Positions 44,997-54,404 of a stretch of DNA of 64,000 bases are shown one piece after another; the stretch's first letter is position 1, and each line of letters starts with the position of its first letter. The notes under the pieces were generated by a model. It saw nothing but the letters and a program-made list of their open reading frames with translations. It ran no database searches and was not told the DNA's origin. This DNA is from Haloactinomyces albus. Its GTDB lineage: Bacteria; Actinomycetota; Actinomycetes; Mycobacteriales; Pseudonocardiaceae. The position numbers and the translations under genes are program-made. The DNA lies in NCBI RefSeq assembly GCF_031458135.1, contig NZ_JAVDXW010000001.1:3844001-3908000 (forward strand), read 5' to 3'.

Positions 44997-45067
44997 GGTG
45001 CCTCCACAGTCGATGGACGGCACCGGACATCAGGTCACCGACAACGTAACCACGCGCTCACCCACGG

Positions 45068-45811
45068 TCAAGACTGGCGAAGGTGGTAGTCGAGCTGTTC
45101 GCGGACGGGGGCGTAGTGGGTCTCGATGGCACGGACGAAGGCCGCCTCGTCCCCGTTGGCTGCGGCGGTGACGATGCCCGCGTGCGCGTCGACCGTCTCC
45201 CGGGCGTGTTCGAGGGAGGTCGAGAGCATGGGAGCCACGACGGCGTGGACGTCCCAGAACGCCGCGGTGAGCTGGCTGACCAGGTCGTTGCGCAGCGGCT
45301 GTATCAGCAGCAGGTGGAAGGCGCGGTCTGCCTCGACGAAGGGTTCTCCGAGGTCGGTGCGCCGTCGCATCTCCTCGACCTGGGCGTCGAGCGCGGCGCG
45401 TAGCTCGTCGTCGAAGGCAGCGAGGATGGGGCCCGCGAAGCCCTGTTCGAGCAGTTGCCGCACGCCGATCAACTCACCGAGCACGGCGAAGTCGTCCTGG
45501 CTGGACAGTTGTGCCCGAAACACCAGGCCCTCGACCAGAGCGGCCATCGACAGCCGGCCCACATACGTGCCGTGACCGTGCCGGACTTCGACGATGTCCA
45601 ACGCGCTGAGGGTCTTGATCGCCTCTCGCACGCTGGAGCGGCTGGCGCCCAGCTCCTCGCACAGCGCCGACTCGGTCGGCAGCGGATCACCTGGTGCGAG
45701 ACGGTGCCGCAGGATGTAGGCCTTGATCTGCTCGATGACGGTCTGCCCTCGCAACGGTGCTCGCGAGCTCGCCGACAGGTTCTGCGTAGACGTGGATACA
45801 GTTTCGGTCAT
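45068..45811 (-). CDS. GntR-family (FadR/FCD) regulator
   Basis: The 247-residue protein has an N-terminal winged helix (GDPLPTESALCEELGASRSSVREAIKTL) and an FCD domain with metal/ligand residues (FHLLLIQPL, LEHARETVDAHAGIV). It lies divergent from the ABC transporter/Nan operon and is the obvious NanR-like repressor; its ligand may be sialic acid or ManNAc-6-P. ATG 45811 follows AGGAGG-like bases. Confidence 0.9.
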   Translation of the reverse strand: MTETVSTSTQNLSASSRAPLRGQTVIEQIKAYILRHRLAPGDPLPTESALCEELGASRSSVREAIKTLSALDIVEVRHGHGTYVGRLSMAALVEGLVFRAQLSSQDDFAVLGELIGVRQLLEQGFAGPILAAFDDELRAALDAQVEEMRRRTDLGEPFVEADRAFHLLLIQPLRNDLVSQLTAAFWDVHAVVAPMLSTSLEHARETVDAHAGIVTAAANGDEAAFVRAIETHYAPVREQLDYHLRQS

Positions 45812-45837
45812 CCTCTTGCGCCTCCCGTGGTGGGTGT

Positions 45838-45850
45838 CTAGTGTCACTAG
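45838..45850. promoter_or_regulatory. Palindrome in the GntR/SBP divergent promoter
   Basis: CTAGTGTCACTAG is a perfect 6+1+6 palindrome in the 104-bp gap between the regulator and the substrate-binding protein. A FadR-type repressor would be expected to bind there. Confidence 0.5.
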
Positions 45851-45915
45851 CCTACCGGCATCGGACATCAGACGTCATACACCCTTCTGCCAGACGATAT
45901 GGCCAGGGAGCGAAC

Positions 45916-47175
45916 ATGGGAAGAGCGCTGAGCCGACGGTACTTCGTCAGGCTTGCTGGAGCGGGAGCAGCCGGGACCGCACTCGTCGGGCTGGCAGGCT
46001 GCGGATCCGCAGGAAGCGGAAGCGGCAGTGGCCTGACGGTGTGGGACTACTACGGCCCCCCGGACAGCATCTACGGCCGGGCCCTGCAGGACCTCTACGA
46101 GCGCTACATGAAGGCGAACCCGAAGATCTCCGTTGACAAGCGGTTCGTCACCTTCGACGAGTTCAACCGCCTGCTCCTGCAAAGCGGCGCCGGCGGGAAC
46201 CTACCTGACGTCGCGCTCGCCAACGCCTTCGACACCGGCAAGTTCGCCAAGGCGGGTGTCGCCAAGAACCTCAGCTCCAGGGTCGAGAAGTGGGGCAAGG
46301 CCGACACGTACTTCGAGACGAGCTGGGGCACCACGGTATGGCAGGGCGACAACTGCGCGTTGCCACACGTCGCCGACTGCTACGTGCTCTGGTACAACGT
46401 GGACCACTTCAGGGAGGCCGGCTTCGAGCAGCCGCCCCAGACCTGGCAGCAACTCGGAAGCATGGCCAGCAAGCTGTCCAACGGCGACCGCATCGGCTTC
46501 GCGTTCAGCGCTGTCGAGGGCGTCCAGGGAGCGACGGCGTGGGTGATCCGGTTTCTGGCAGCCGGCGGCGACATCACGAAGGTCGCGTCCCCCGCGGGTG
46601 AGGCCGCGCTGCAGCAGTGGGTGGACCTGGTGAAGTCGGGGGCCACTTCGGCCAGTGTTCTCGAATGGATCGAGGAGGACACCTACAATCGGTTCAAGGC
46701 GGGCAAGGCGTCCATGATGCTGCAGTCGGCGTCCTACGTGAACGTGCTCAAGGAGGAGGCACCCAACCTCAACTGGACCGTGGCGCTGCTGCCGGAGGAC
46801 ACGCAGCGGGCCAGCTTCCTGAGCGCGGAGAACCTCGTCATCACCAACGGCACCCAGAACGCCGACGCCGCATGGGACCTGGTCACGTATATGCAGCAGC
46901 CGGACGTGCTGAAGAAGTACCTGCCCGAGCGCAACAAGCTCCCAGCCCGCAAGGACCTGGCCCAGGATCCGCTCTGGACCGAGGATCCCGTCTGGAGCGT
47001 GTTCGTCGAGCAGCTACCCACCGCGTGGGCGCCGGAGAACGAAGTCGCGGTGAACTCATCCGAGATCTTCACCTACGTCCAGGAGGCCATCCAGGTGGCG
47101 CTCAGCGGCTCGGCTTCCGTGCGTCAGGCACTCGGCCAGGCCCAGCGCAATATCGACGAGGTCATGGCGGCGTGA
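45916..47175 (+). CDS. ABC transporter substrate-binding lipoprotein (sialic acid)
   Basis: The 419-residue protein has a twin-arginine-like signal (LSRRYFVRLAGAGAAG) ending in a lipobox LAGC, so it is an anchored lipoprotein. The body is a family 1 extracellular solute-binding protein (e.g. GNLPDVALANAF, VLWYNVDHFREAGF, WQQLGSMASKL). By position in the Nan operon it should bind sialic acid or sialoside. ATG 45916 follows GGGAG. Its stop overlaps the first permease by four bases if GTG 47172 is used. Confidence 0.9.
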   Translation: MGRALSRRYFVRLAGAGAAGTALVGLAGCGSAGSGSGSGLTVWDYYGPPDSIYGRALQDLYERYMKANPKISVDKRFVTFDEFNRLLLQSGAGGNLPDVALANAFDTGKFAKAGVAKNLSSRVEKWGKADTYFETSWGTTVWQGDNCALPHVADCYVLWYNVDHFREAGFEQPPQTWQQLGSMASKLSNGDRIGFAFSAVEGVQGATAWVIRFLAAGGDITKVASPAGEAALQQWVDLVKSGATSASVLEWIEEDTYNRFKAGKASMMLQSASYVNVLKEEAPNLNWTVALLPEDTQRASFLSAENLVITNGTQNADAAWDLVTYMQQPDVLKKYLPERNKLPARKDLAQDPLWTEDPVWSVFVEQLPTAWAPENEVAVNSSEIFTYVQEAIQVALSGSASVRQALGQAQRNIDEVMAA

Positions 47176-48161
47176 CGGCATCCGAGGGCACGACCATGGC
47201 GACGACCGACGTCGATGCGGAGGCGAGCCGGACCCGGCTCACCTCGGGCCCCACGCAGCGCGGGCGTGGCAGGCGTCGGCTGAGCGAGTCCCGGCTGGGC
47301 GACTACCTGTTCGTGCTGCCCGCGGTGGCGTTCATCGCGCTGCTGATGCTCTACCCGCTGTTCTACAACGTGAAGCTGAGCCTCTACGACGTGAACCTCG
47401 GGAACTTCCTCAGCGGTGAGCGTCCGTTCGTGGGGCTGCAGAACTACGTGGAGGCCTTCGGCAGCAGTGCCTTCTGGCATTCGCTCGGGACCTCGTTGGT
47501 CTACACCGGCAGCTCGATCCTGCTGTCCTTCGTGCTCGGGTACGCGCTCGCGTTGTTCTTCAACCGCGCGTTCCCGGGCAACGGCGTGATGCGCGCGATC
47601 CTGCTCGTCACCTACGTCCTGCCGTCCGTGGTGAGCGGCACCGTGTGGCGATGGATGCTGCAGGGGGACAGCGGGATCGTCAACGCCGTCCTGCTCAATC
47701 TCGGGATCATCGACGAGCCGATCTTCTGGCTCGTCCACGGCGACACCGCGATGATCAGCGTGGTCACCTCCACGGTATGGGTGACCAGTCCGTTCGTCAT
47801 GATCCTGCTGCTCGCCGGGTTGCAGTCGATCCCGGAGGGGCTCTACGAGGCCGCCAAGATCGACGGTGCGAGCGCAGTGAAGCGGTTCTGGTACGTGACC
47901 ATGCCTGCGATGCGTCCCGTGGCGCTGACCGTGCTCCTGCTCAGCTTCATCTTCACGTTCAAGACCTTCGACAACATCTTCGTGATGACCAAGGGCGGGC
48001 CGGGCGACGCGACCACGATCACGCCCATCTACGCCTACGAGAAGGCGTTCGGGTTCTTCGAGTTCAGTGACGGTGCCGTCGCCTCGACCGTGCTCATCGC
48101 GATCTCGGTCCTGATGGCTCTCGTGTACTTCAAGCTGAGTCAGCGTGAGGAGGCTGCCTGA
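47172..48161 (+). CDS. ABC sugar permease (UgpA/MalF type)
   Basis: A 329-residue membrane protein with about six transmembrane helices. The EAA loop is EAAKIDGASAVKRFWYVTMPAM, in two parts of the consensus EAA...G.........I.LP. Pairs with the next permease. GTG 47172 (GTGA overlap) or ATG 47196 are both possible. Confidence 0.9.
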   Translation: MTASEGTTMATTDVDAEASRTRLTSGPTQRGRGRRRLSESRLGDYLFVLPAVAFIALLMLYPLFYNVKLSLYDVNLGNFLSGERPFVGLQNYVEAFGSSAFWHSLGTSLVYTGSSILLSFVLGYALALFFNRAFPGNGVMRAILLVTYVLPSVVSGTVWRWMLQGDSGIVNAVLLNLGIIDEPIFWLVHGDTAMISVVTSTVWVTSPFVMILLLAGLQSIPEGLYEAAKIDGASAVKRFWYVTMPAMRPVALTVLLLSFIFTFKTFDNIFVMTKGGPGDATTITPIYAYEKAFGFFEFSDGAVASTVLIAISVLMALVYFKLSQREEAA

Positions 48162-48162
48162 A

Positions 48163-49005
48163 ATGGCGCGCAGCAGATCCAGAACCCGCGGGCAGTACCT
48201 CACGATGCTGTTGGGCATACTCGTCCTGCTCCTGTACCTGTTCCCGGTCTTCTGGATGCTTTCGACGTCGTTGAAGACGAGGTCGGACGTCTTCTCGATC
48301 CCGCCGCAGCTGTTTCCCTCGCCCGTGGTCCTCGGCTCCTACATCGAGTCGGTGCTGCAGAGCCCACCGGTCCTGCGGGCGCTGCTGAACAGTCTCGTCA
48401 TCGCCTCCGGCACGCTGCTGCTCACCCTGCTGCTCGGTGCTCCGGCGGCCTACGGCCTCGCGCGACTCCGCCTGCGCTTCACCGTCGTGATCACGTTGGT
48501 ACTGCTGCTGGCGCAGATGCTGCCCACCATCAACCTCGCCCTGCCGCTGTTCGTGATCTTCACCGAGGCGGGACTCGTCGACACCTACCTCGGGCTGATC
48601 CTCGCGAACACCGCGTTGGCGATGCCCTTTGCCGTCATCATCCTGCGACCGTTCTTCCTGTCGGTACCGGGCGAGCTGATCGACGCGGCGCGTGTCGACG
48701 GGTGCACGCCGTTCGGGGCCTTCCGACGTATCGCGCTCCCCCTGGTGATGCCCGGGCTCGTGACCGTGGGGGCGCTGGCGTTCGTCACGGCGTGGGGGGA
48801 ATTCGTGTTCGGGCTGACCCTGGCCACCAGCGAGCAGATGCAACCGGTCTCGGTCGCGCTCAACCGGTTCATCGGCCAGTACGGCACCCGCTGGGCCGAC
48901 CTGATGGCGGTGGCCACGACCGCCGCCCTGCCCGTGATTGCCATCTTCGCCGGACTACAACGCTTCATCGTCGGTGGACTCACCGCCGGAGCAACGAAGG
49001 AGTGA
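48163..49005 (+). CDS. ABC sugar permease (UgpE/MalG type)
   Basis: A 280-residue membrane protein with six predicted helices. The EAA-loop segment is DAARVDGCTPFGAFRRIALPL. It completes the transporter with the upstream permease and the MsmK-type ATPase. ATG 48163 follows GTGAGGAGG by about nine bases and starts one base after the upstream stop. Confidence 0.9.
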   Translation: MARSRSRTRGQYLTMLLGILVLLLYLFPVFWMLSTSLKTRSDVFSIPPQLFPSPVVLGSYIESVLQSPPVLRALLNSLVIASGTLLLTLLLGAPAAYGLARLRLRFTVVITLVLLLAQMLPTINLALPLFVIFTEAGLVDTYLGLILANTALAMPFAVIILRPFFLSVPGELIDAARVDGCTPFGAFRRIALPLVMPGLVTVGALAFVTAWGEFVFGLTLATSEQMQPVSVALNRFIGQYGTRWADLMAVATTAALPVIAIFAGLQRFIVGGLTAGATKE

Positions 49006-49007
49006 AC

Positions 49008-49937
49008 GTGAACCCACGGCAGCCTGCTTTCCACGGCGTGATCCCGCCGCTGGTCACACCCCTGAGGCCGGACGGTGCTGTCGACGCGGATTCCCTCGGG
49101 CGGCTGGTTGCCTTCCTGCTCGACGCCGGTGTCTCCGGGCTGTTCGCACTCGGCAGCTCCGGTGAAACCGCCTACCTCACCGACACCCAACGGGACCAGG
49201 TGCTGGACACGGTCGTCGGTGCCGCGGACGGCCGGGTACCGGTGTTCTCGGGATGCATCGAACCCACGACGAACCGCGTGATCGAACGCGCCGCACTGGC
49301 CCGCAAGTCCGGGGCCGATGCCGTCGTCGCGACCGCGCCGTTCTACACGCGCACGCACCTCGTGGAGGTGGAGCGGCACTTCCGCGCGGTGCGCTCGGCC
49401 GTCGACCTGCCGCTGGTCGCGTACGACATTCCGGTGTCAGTGCAGGTGAAGTTGTCCGAGCAGATGGTGCTCGAACTCGCCGCCAACGGCGTGATCGACG
49501 GGCTGAAGGACTCCAGCGGGGACGACGTGGCATTCCGCCGGCTCCTCCTCGCGGCGCAGACCCTGCCGGACTTCTCGGTGCTCACCGGTCACGAGGTGGT
49601 CGTCGACGCGATGATGCTGGCAGGTGCCGACGGTGCCGTACCGGGTCTGGCCAACGTCGACCCGCACGGCTACGTGCGCCTGCTCGACGCGTGCGGGCGG
49701 GGGGACTGGGCTGCCGCGAAGACCGAGCAGGATCGGCTGGTCAGGCTGTTCGACATCGTGCGCGCCGCCGACCCGGCCACCGCCGGCGGGTCCACGGCGG
49801 GCTTGGGAGCGTTCAAGGCCGCGCTCGCCGCACGCGGCATCATCACAGGGGCCACAGTGGCTCCGCCGATGCGCAGCCTGGCAGGCGACGAGATCGGCGC
49901 CGTCCGGGCGCTGCTGTCCGAGGCGGGGCTGCTGTGA
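49008..49937 (+). CDS. nanA: N-acetylneuraminate lyase (DapA/NanA family)
   Basis: A 309-residue aldolase of the DHDPS family: LGSSGETAYLT, VAYDIPV (catalytic Tyr) and GLKDSSGD (Schiff-base Lys). Among DapA-like enzymes only context separates NanA; the flanking NanK and NanE genes support cleavage of sialic acid to ManNAc and pyruvate. GTG 49008 follows AAGGAG by five bases. Confidence 0.8.
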   Translation: MNPRQPAFHGVIPPLVTPLRPDGAVDADSLGRLVAFLLDAGVSGLFALGSSGETAYLTDTQRDQVLDTVVGAADGRVPVFSGCIEPTTNRVIERAALARKSGADAVVATAPFYTRTHLVEVERHFRAVRSAVDLPLVAYDIPVSVQVKLSEQMVLELAANGVIDGLKDSSGDDVAFRRLLLAAQTLPDFSVLTGHEVVVDAMMLAGADGAVPGLANVDPHGYVRLLDACGRGDWAAAKTEQDRLVRLFDIVRAADPATAGGSTAGLGAFKAALAARGIITGATVAPPMRSLAGDEIGAVRALLSEAGLL

Positions 49938-50836
49938 ACTCCCACGTTGCCGGAATCGACATCGGGGGCACCAAGACGGCGGCGGCGCTCGTGTCCATCG
50001 ACGGCGAGATCGTCAAACGCGTCGAGACCCCCACTCCGGCCGCACAGGGATCTGCTTCGGTTCTGCGCACAGCCGCTGATCTGGTCGCAGACCTCGGTCC
50101 TTTCGGTGCGGTCGGGGTCGGTAGCGCAGGGGTCGTCGATCACGCGACCGGCACGGTCCGATCCGCCACCGATGCACTGCCCGGCTGGACCGGGACCGAC
50201 ATACGCGGCGAGCTGCGGCGCTTGCTCCGGGTGCCCGTGACCGCCGACAACGACGTCCACGCGCACGCGCTCGGTGAACACTGGCAAGGTGCGGCCCGAG
50301 GCTTCGACACGGTGCTTGCCGTGACGGTCGGCACCGGTGTGGGTGGCTCGTTGATAGTGGGCGGAGGCGCGCACCACGGGGCGCACAGCGCCGCAGGACA
50401 CCTCGGCCACCTCCCGACGCCTGCGGCAGCAGGGCGCCGCTGTCCGTGTGGCGCGGGCGGGCACCTGGAAGCTGTCGCGTCCGGCCCTGCGCTGCTGTCC
50501 GAGTACGTGGCTCGCACGGGCACTTCGGTCTCGGAGCTGGCGGAGGTGGCTGCCCGTGCCCGCGCAGGCGATCCGATCGCGACCGAGGTGCTGGCCGGAG
50601 GAGCGGCAGCGGTCGGCGCGGTGATCGGGGGAGTGGTCAACCTGCTCGACCCCGACGTGGTCGTGGTCGGTGGCGGGGTCGCGGGCAGCGGCGCCGTGTG
50701 GTGGAGCCGACTGCGGCCGGCCGTCGAGGCGGAGCTGCTTCCGGCGTTGTCCGGCGTCTCCGTCGTGCCGGCCGAGCTGGGAGCAGACTCCGCGCTTGTC
50801 GGTGCGGCTCGGCTGGCGTGGGAGCAACTGCGATGA
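49934..50836 (+). CDS. nanK: ROK-family kinase (N-acetylmannosamine kinase)
   Basis: The 300-residue protein has the ROK ATP motif (GIDIGGTKTAAALV), DNDVHAHALGEH and TVGTGVGGSLI. The zinc motif reads CPCGAGGHLE, in which the third Cys of the ROK consensus is His. By position it should phosphorylate ManNAc to ManNAc-6-P. GTG 49934 overlaps the nanA stop by four bases. Confidence 0.85.
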   Translation: MNSHVAGIDIGGTKTAAALVSIDGEIVKRVETPTPAAQGSASVLRTAADLVADLGPFGAVGVGSAGVVDHATGTVRSATDALPGWTGTDIRGELRRLLRVPVTADNDVHAHALGEHWQGAARGFDTVLAVTVGTGVGGSLIVGGGAHHGAHSAAGHLGHLPTPAAAGRRCPCGAGGHLEAVASGPALLSEYVARTGTSVSELAEVAARARAGDPIATEVLAGGAAAVGAVIGGVVNLLDPDVVVVGGGVAGSGAVWWSRLRPAVEAELLPALSGVSVVPAELGADSALVGAARLAWEQLR

Positions 50837-51522
50837 CGGGGGTGATGGAATCTCTCCGCGGTGGTGTGATCGTGTCCTGCCAGGCTTATCCGGGTGAGCC
50901 GATGCGCACACCGGACACGATGGCGCGGGTGGCGCAGGCAGCCGCGGCAGGTGGGGCAGTGGGAATCAGGGCGCAAGGTCTTGACGACCTCCGCAGCGTC
51001 CGGACCGCGTTGGACCTGCCGTTGATCGGGTTGTGGAAGGACGGCGACGCGGGAGTCGTGATCACCCCGACGTTGCGGCACGCGTTGGAGGTGGCTCGTG
51101 CCGGGGCCGACATCGTCGCACTGGACGCGACGAACCGGCCACGAACTGACGGGTCCACTGTGGAAGAGGTGGTGCGTGCGGTGCACGAGGAAACCCAGGC
51201 GTTGGTGATGGCCGACGTGGCTACCTACGACGAGGGAGTCGCCGCCGAGAACGCCGGTGCCGACCTGGTCGGCACCACCCTGGCGGGATACACCTCGGGA
51301 TCCGAGCCACCAACCGGCCCTGACTTGGGACTTGTCCGGCGCCTGGCGTCGACGCTGCGGGTGCCCGTCGTCGCCGAAGGCCGTATCCATCGCCCGGAGC
51401 AGGTCGCCACGGCGTTTCGCGAGGGGGCGTACGCCGTGGTGGTCGGAACGGCGATCACACACCCGACGACGCTCACCCGCTGGTTCGTGGACGCGACCGT
51501 ACCGAGTGACGAGGACTCCTGA
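50833..51522 (+). CDS. nanE: N-acetylmannosamine-6-phosphate 2-epimerase
   Basis: A 229-residue TIM-barrel protein matching NanE: GGVIVSCQAYPGEPMR, AVGIRAQG, IGLWKDGD, IVALDATNRPRTDG, LVMADVATYDEG and VVAEGRI. It converts ManNAc-6-P to GlcNAc-6-P, which NagA then deacetylates. ATG 50833 overlaps the nanK stop by four bases. Confidence 0.92.
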   Translation: MTGVMESLRGGVIVSCQAYPGEPMRTPDTMARVAQAAAAGGAVGIRAQGLDDLRSVRTALDLPLIGLWKDGDAGVVITPTLRHALEVARAGADIVALDATNRPRTDGSTVEEVVRAVHEETQALVMADVATYDEGVAAENAGADLVGTTLAGYTSGSEPPTGPDLGLVRRLASTLRVPVVAEGRIHRPEQVATAFREGAYAVVVGTAITHPTTLTRWFVDATVPSDEDS

Positions 51523-51523
51523 C

Positions 51524-51580
51524 ATGGCGCACTCCCGGATGGCGGCCGAGATCGCCGAGCAGCCGGCGGCCGCCGACGCC
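51524..51580 (+). pseudogene. SIS-domain protein, N-terminal fragment
   Basis: Immediately after nanE, ATG 51524 encodes MAHSRMAAEIAEQPAA, typical of the start of SIS-domain (GlmS/AgaS-like) sugar isomerases in actinomycete Nan loci. After about 18 codons it runs into an IS256 fragment. The gene that would have processed GlcN-6-P is therefore lost. Confidence 0.6.
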
Positions 51581-51584
51581 GTGC

Positions 51585-51705
51585 AGTCGGCGCTGCCGCT
51601 TGCGCACGGTCTTCGGCTCGAACCAGCCGTCGCGGTCCCGGGGCACCTCGAGCTCGACGCGGCCGACCTCGGTGATCAGCGTCTTCGACCGGGTGCCGTT
51701 GCGGG
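51585..51705 (-). pseudogene. IS256-family transposase fragment
   Basis: The minus strand reads SRNGTRSKTLITEVGRVELE followed by VPRDRDGWFEPKTVRK, an N-terminal piece of an IS256 transposase different from the one at 35 kb. No start or catalytic part remains. Confidence 0.7.
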
Positions 51706-51801
51706 ATTAAAGCTCAAGGCCAGCAACTTTGCCGCCTTCCGCACCCTCGCCGCCGCACTCACCTGCTACAAAAACTCCCCACATGAGACACGCTCTTATG
51801 C

Positions 51802-52252
51802 CTTGCATCCGAAGACATCGACCCGCTCGACCTGGTCGCTGCTGCGCACCCGGCCGCCTCCGCCTGGCTGGCGCTCTTCCGGCACGGCCGACTGCACGCT
51901 CGCGCCCCGGCGGCTTCGACGTGTGCCTGGACACCTCCGGACACGACGATCTGGCCGCCGAGGTTGGACTGTTCACCCATGACGGTCGACTGATCACCAT
52001 GGTCGGCCCGAACAACACTCCTCTCGACCGCTGGGCCGGCTCTGCGCCCGGGATGCCAGCATCATCGGCTTCGCCATCAGCAACGCCACCACCGCCGACC
52101 TCGCCCAGGCTGCCGACGGCGTGACCCGCCTACTGCGCACCACTATCTGGTGGCCCCGCATCGCCGATCGCCTCCCGTTGTCTCAAGCGGCAAACGCACA
52201 CCGTCTGCTGGAGGACGGACAGGTGCGCGGACGCCTCGTCCTCGAGCCGTAA
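51802..52252 (+). pseudogene. Zinc-type alcohol dehydrogenase/quinone reductase remnant
   Basis: Three frame pieces read in order as EDIDPLDLVAAAHPAASAWL, GFDVCLDTSGHDDLAAEVGL and DASIIGFAISNATTADLAQ, ending in GRLVLEP with a stop at 52250-52252. These are central and C-terminal parts of an MDR-family dehydrogenase. Two frame breaks and an internal gap are present. The N-terminal half is missing. Confidence 0.65.
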
Positions 52253-52285
52253 GGGCCGCGTCCCGCGACGTTCCCGGCACTCACC

Positions 52286-52316
52286 GCTCAGGAAACGTGT
52301 CGACATGTTCCTGAGC
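52286..52316 (+). terminator. Inverted repeat after the dehydrogenase remnant
   Basis: GCTCAGGAA and TTCCTGAGC form a perfect 9-bp stem around a 13-base loop that itself contains TGTCGACA. It lies 34 bases past the remnant's stop and may be its old terminator. From 52317 to 52720 I see no gene. Confidence 0.45.
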
Positions 52317-52720
52317 TGTTGCCTTGCGGCACAGCGTTGGTCCCGGCTTGTTGGGTCGGGTTCTTCGGAGTGGCGGGACCCGGTGCTCACCGCGACGTCC
52401 TCCGGCACCGACTCGCCGAAAAAGTGCCCGTGACCCACATCCTGGCCGAGAGCGCCCCAGCACGACTACACCGGCGCGCACACTCTGCTGGTCGCCCCGT
52501 CAACCAGGGCCGCGCCGATCCCGAACGCGCCACACGTCCGGAAAAGGTAACTCTGCCTTGCTACCCAGGAGAATCCTGCTCATGAACCGACCGTCCGGTG
52601 CTTTACCCACGTACCCTTGATCGTGCCACTTTGGACGGACCCGATCATCGGACAGCCTCTCGGCACGTACAGTGCCTGGCCGCTCGTTGACTTCAGCGAA
52701 TTCTTGCAGTGGCGGTGTTA

Positions 52721-54223
52721 TCACGGCGAGACGAGCTCGAGTGCGCGCAGTGCCAGCCACAGCTCGGAGATGTCGCCGGTCTCGCTCAGGTTGCGGCTGG
52801 TGATTTCTTCGATCTTGCGTATCCGGTAGAGGACGGTCTGTCGATGGACGTGGAGCGCGGCTGCTGTGCGTTGCCACGAGCGCTGATTGGACAAGAACGA
52901 ATCCAGCGTCTCGACGAGCCCGATTGTGTGCTCGGCTTCGTGGTCCAGCAGTGGCCGGAGGACTCGATCAATCAAGGATTGGGCGTCCGCAATGTTCGAC
53001 AGGCCGACCCAGGGGGCTGCATCCCCATATCTGACGACGGACGTATCCGTACGGTCGGCGATCCCCAATGACCAGGTCGACTCGCGGGAGGCTTCCGGTA
53101 GTCGCGACACGAGGCTGATCGGGCGACTGATGCCGATGCGAGCCTCGCGTCCCAGGGCACTGGTCAAGACCTGGTCAATCTCGGCAGTGTCAGGCACGAG
53201 TGCCTGAACACGGCCCGAACGATGTCGGCACACATGAGGGACGTCGCGCCGCCACAATGCTATGTGCAATTCCCGCATCCTCCCCTCCTCGCTGCTGTGA
53301 GCGGCGACGAGCACAAGATGCGATGGGTCAAGACCGAGGTCTGTGAGCTGGCGCTGCCCGACCGTTGGATCCATTCGCCCATCGAGGAGTTGGTTGAGCA
53401 GTTCTGCTCCAAAGCGACGTCGTTGTTCCAGGACCAGTTGCGTTTGGGACAGTTCGAGCGCTGCCACTGTCGCGGCGTGTTGGAGCAGGATGGCGTCCAG
53501 CGTCACAGTGTGGTTCCGGATGACCATGAGCGCGGCCTGCTCGTGTGTGGGTACGTCGACAAGCAGAACTTCGCGCCCGTCGGCGAGCGGGGCACTGAAT
53601 GCGCCACCTGTGAGGCGGCGTGGTGTGGTCTCGCGAGTGCCAACGGCGCTCGCTGCTGCCGGATCGAGTGCCCCGGCATCGGGGTACCAGGGTTTGCCCG
53701 ACTCCCGGTGGAGAAGGTGCACGTCGCAGCCGAGCTCGCGCCTGAGTGCTTCGAGGAAGTCGGCGTGGTCCGATCCTTGCGATGTAGTGCGCCGAATCGC
53801 GTCATAGATCCGTTGTGTCTTGATGAGTCGCTGAGACTGCTCCAGCAGTGTCGCTTCGGCGACGGAGCGGGAAATCGCTACGAAGGGCAAAGGATAGCGG
53901 ATCCACAGGATGGGGAAGCGTAACTGGTCGCTGATTTGCGCTATGCGCCGCCGAAGTGGGGGACAATACATGCGTTCCCCGATGGCGAGTGCACTGGCAC
54001 CCGCCTCCACCAGGTGGTGAATCAAGGCTTCTTGGTCCTCGGCTCGCTGGGGGAAGGACATGCCGTTGGTCATCAGCATCTCGCCGCCGGTCAACCACTC
54101 CCACGGTGCGGGCAAATCGGAAGTGTGGGTCCAGGAGACTTCGCTGCTCAAGCCGGACGCACCCGAGTGCAATCGGAGACGGAGGTGCGGGATCTCGAGT
54201 AGTTCGCCAACCGTGATGCCCAC
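52721..54223 (-). CDS. PucR-family regulator
   Basis: The 500-residue protein begins with a PucR N-terminal domain (MGITVGELLEIPHLRLRLHSG, MLMTNGMSF). A GGDEF-like central domain follows, and it ends in the PucR C-terminal HTH (ETLDSFLSNQRSWQRTAAALHVHRQTVLYRIRKIEE). PucR proteins activate purine, allantoin or amine catabolism. Divergent from the MFS transporter and ureohydrolase across a 181-bp promoter region in which I see no clear palindrome. Confidence 0.9.
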   Translation of the reverse strand: MGITVGELLEIPHLRLRLHSGASGLSSEVSWTHTSDLPAPWEWLTGGEMLMTNGMSFPQRAEDQEALIHHLVEAGASALAIGERMYCPPLRRRIAQISDQLRFPILWIRYPLPFVAISRSVAEATLLEQSQRLIKTQRIYDAIRRTTSQGSDHADFLEALRRELGCDVHLLHRESGKPWYPDAGALDPAAASAVGTRETTPRRLTGGAFSAPLADGREVLLVDVPTHEQAALMVIRNHTVTLDAILLQHAATVAALELSQTQLVLEQRRRFGAELLNQLLDGRMDPTVGQRQLTDLGLDPSHLVLVAAHSSEEGRMRELHIALWRRDVPHVCRHRSGRVQALVPDTAEIDQVLTSALGREARIGISRPISLVSRLPEASRESTWSLGIADRTDTSVVRYGDAAPWVGLSNIADAQSLIDRVLRPLLDHEAEHTIGLVETLDSFLSNQRSWQRTAAALHVHRQTVLYRIRKIEEITSRNLSETGDISELWLALRALELVSP

Positions 54224-54404
54224 GTGCGCCAGCGTACCGACGTTTCATCAATATTCGAAGGCTGTTGTGCGATCGCTCAACATAGGCCCAGGATTTTGAG
54301 CACATGTTGTCTGTTCGCGCTGGTGTGGCGCCGCGTACACATGGTCTCCACGGACTTGCCCACGCCCCTGTGTCCGCTGCTTGTGCGGCGGGGAGGAGAT
54401 CCTC

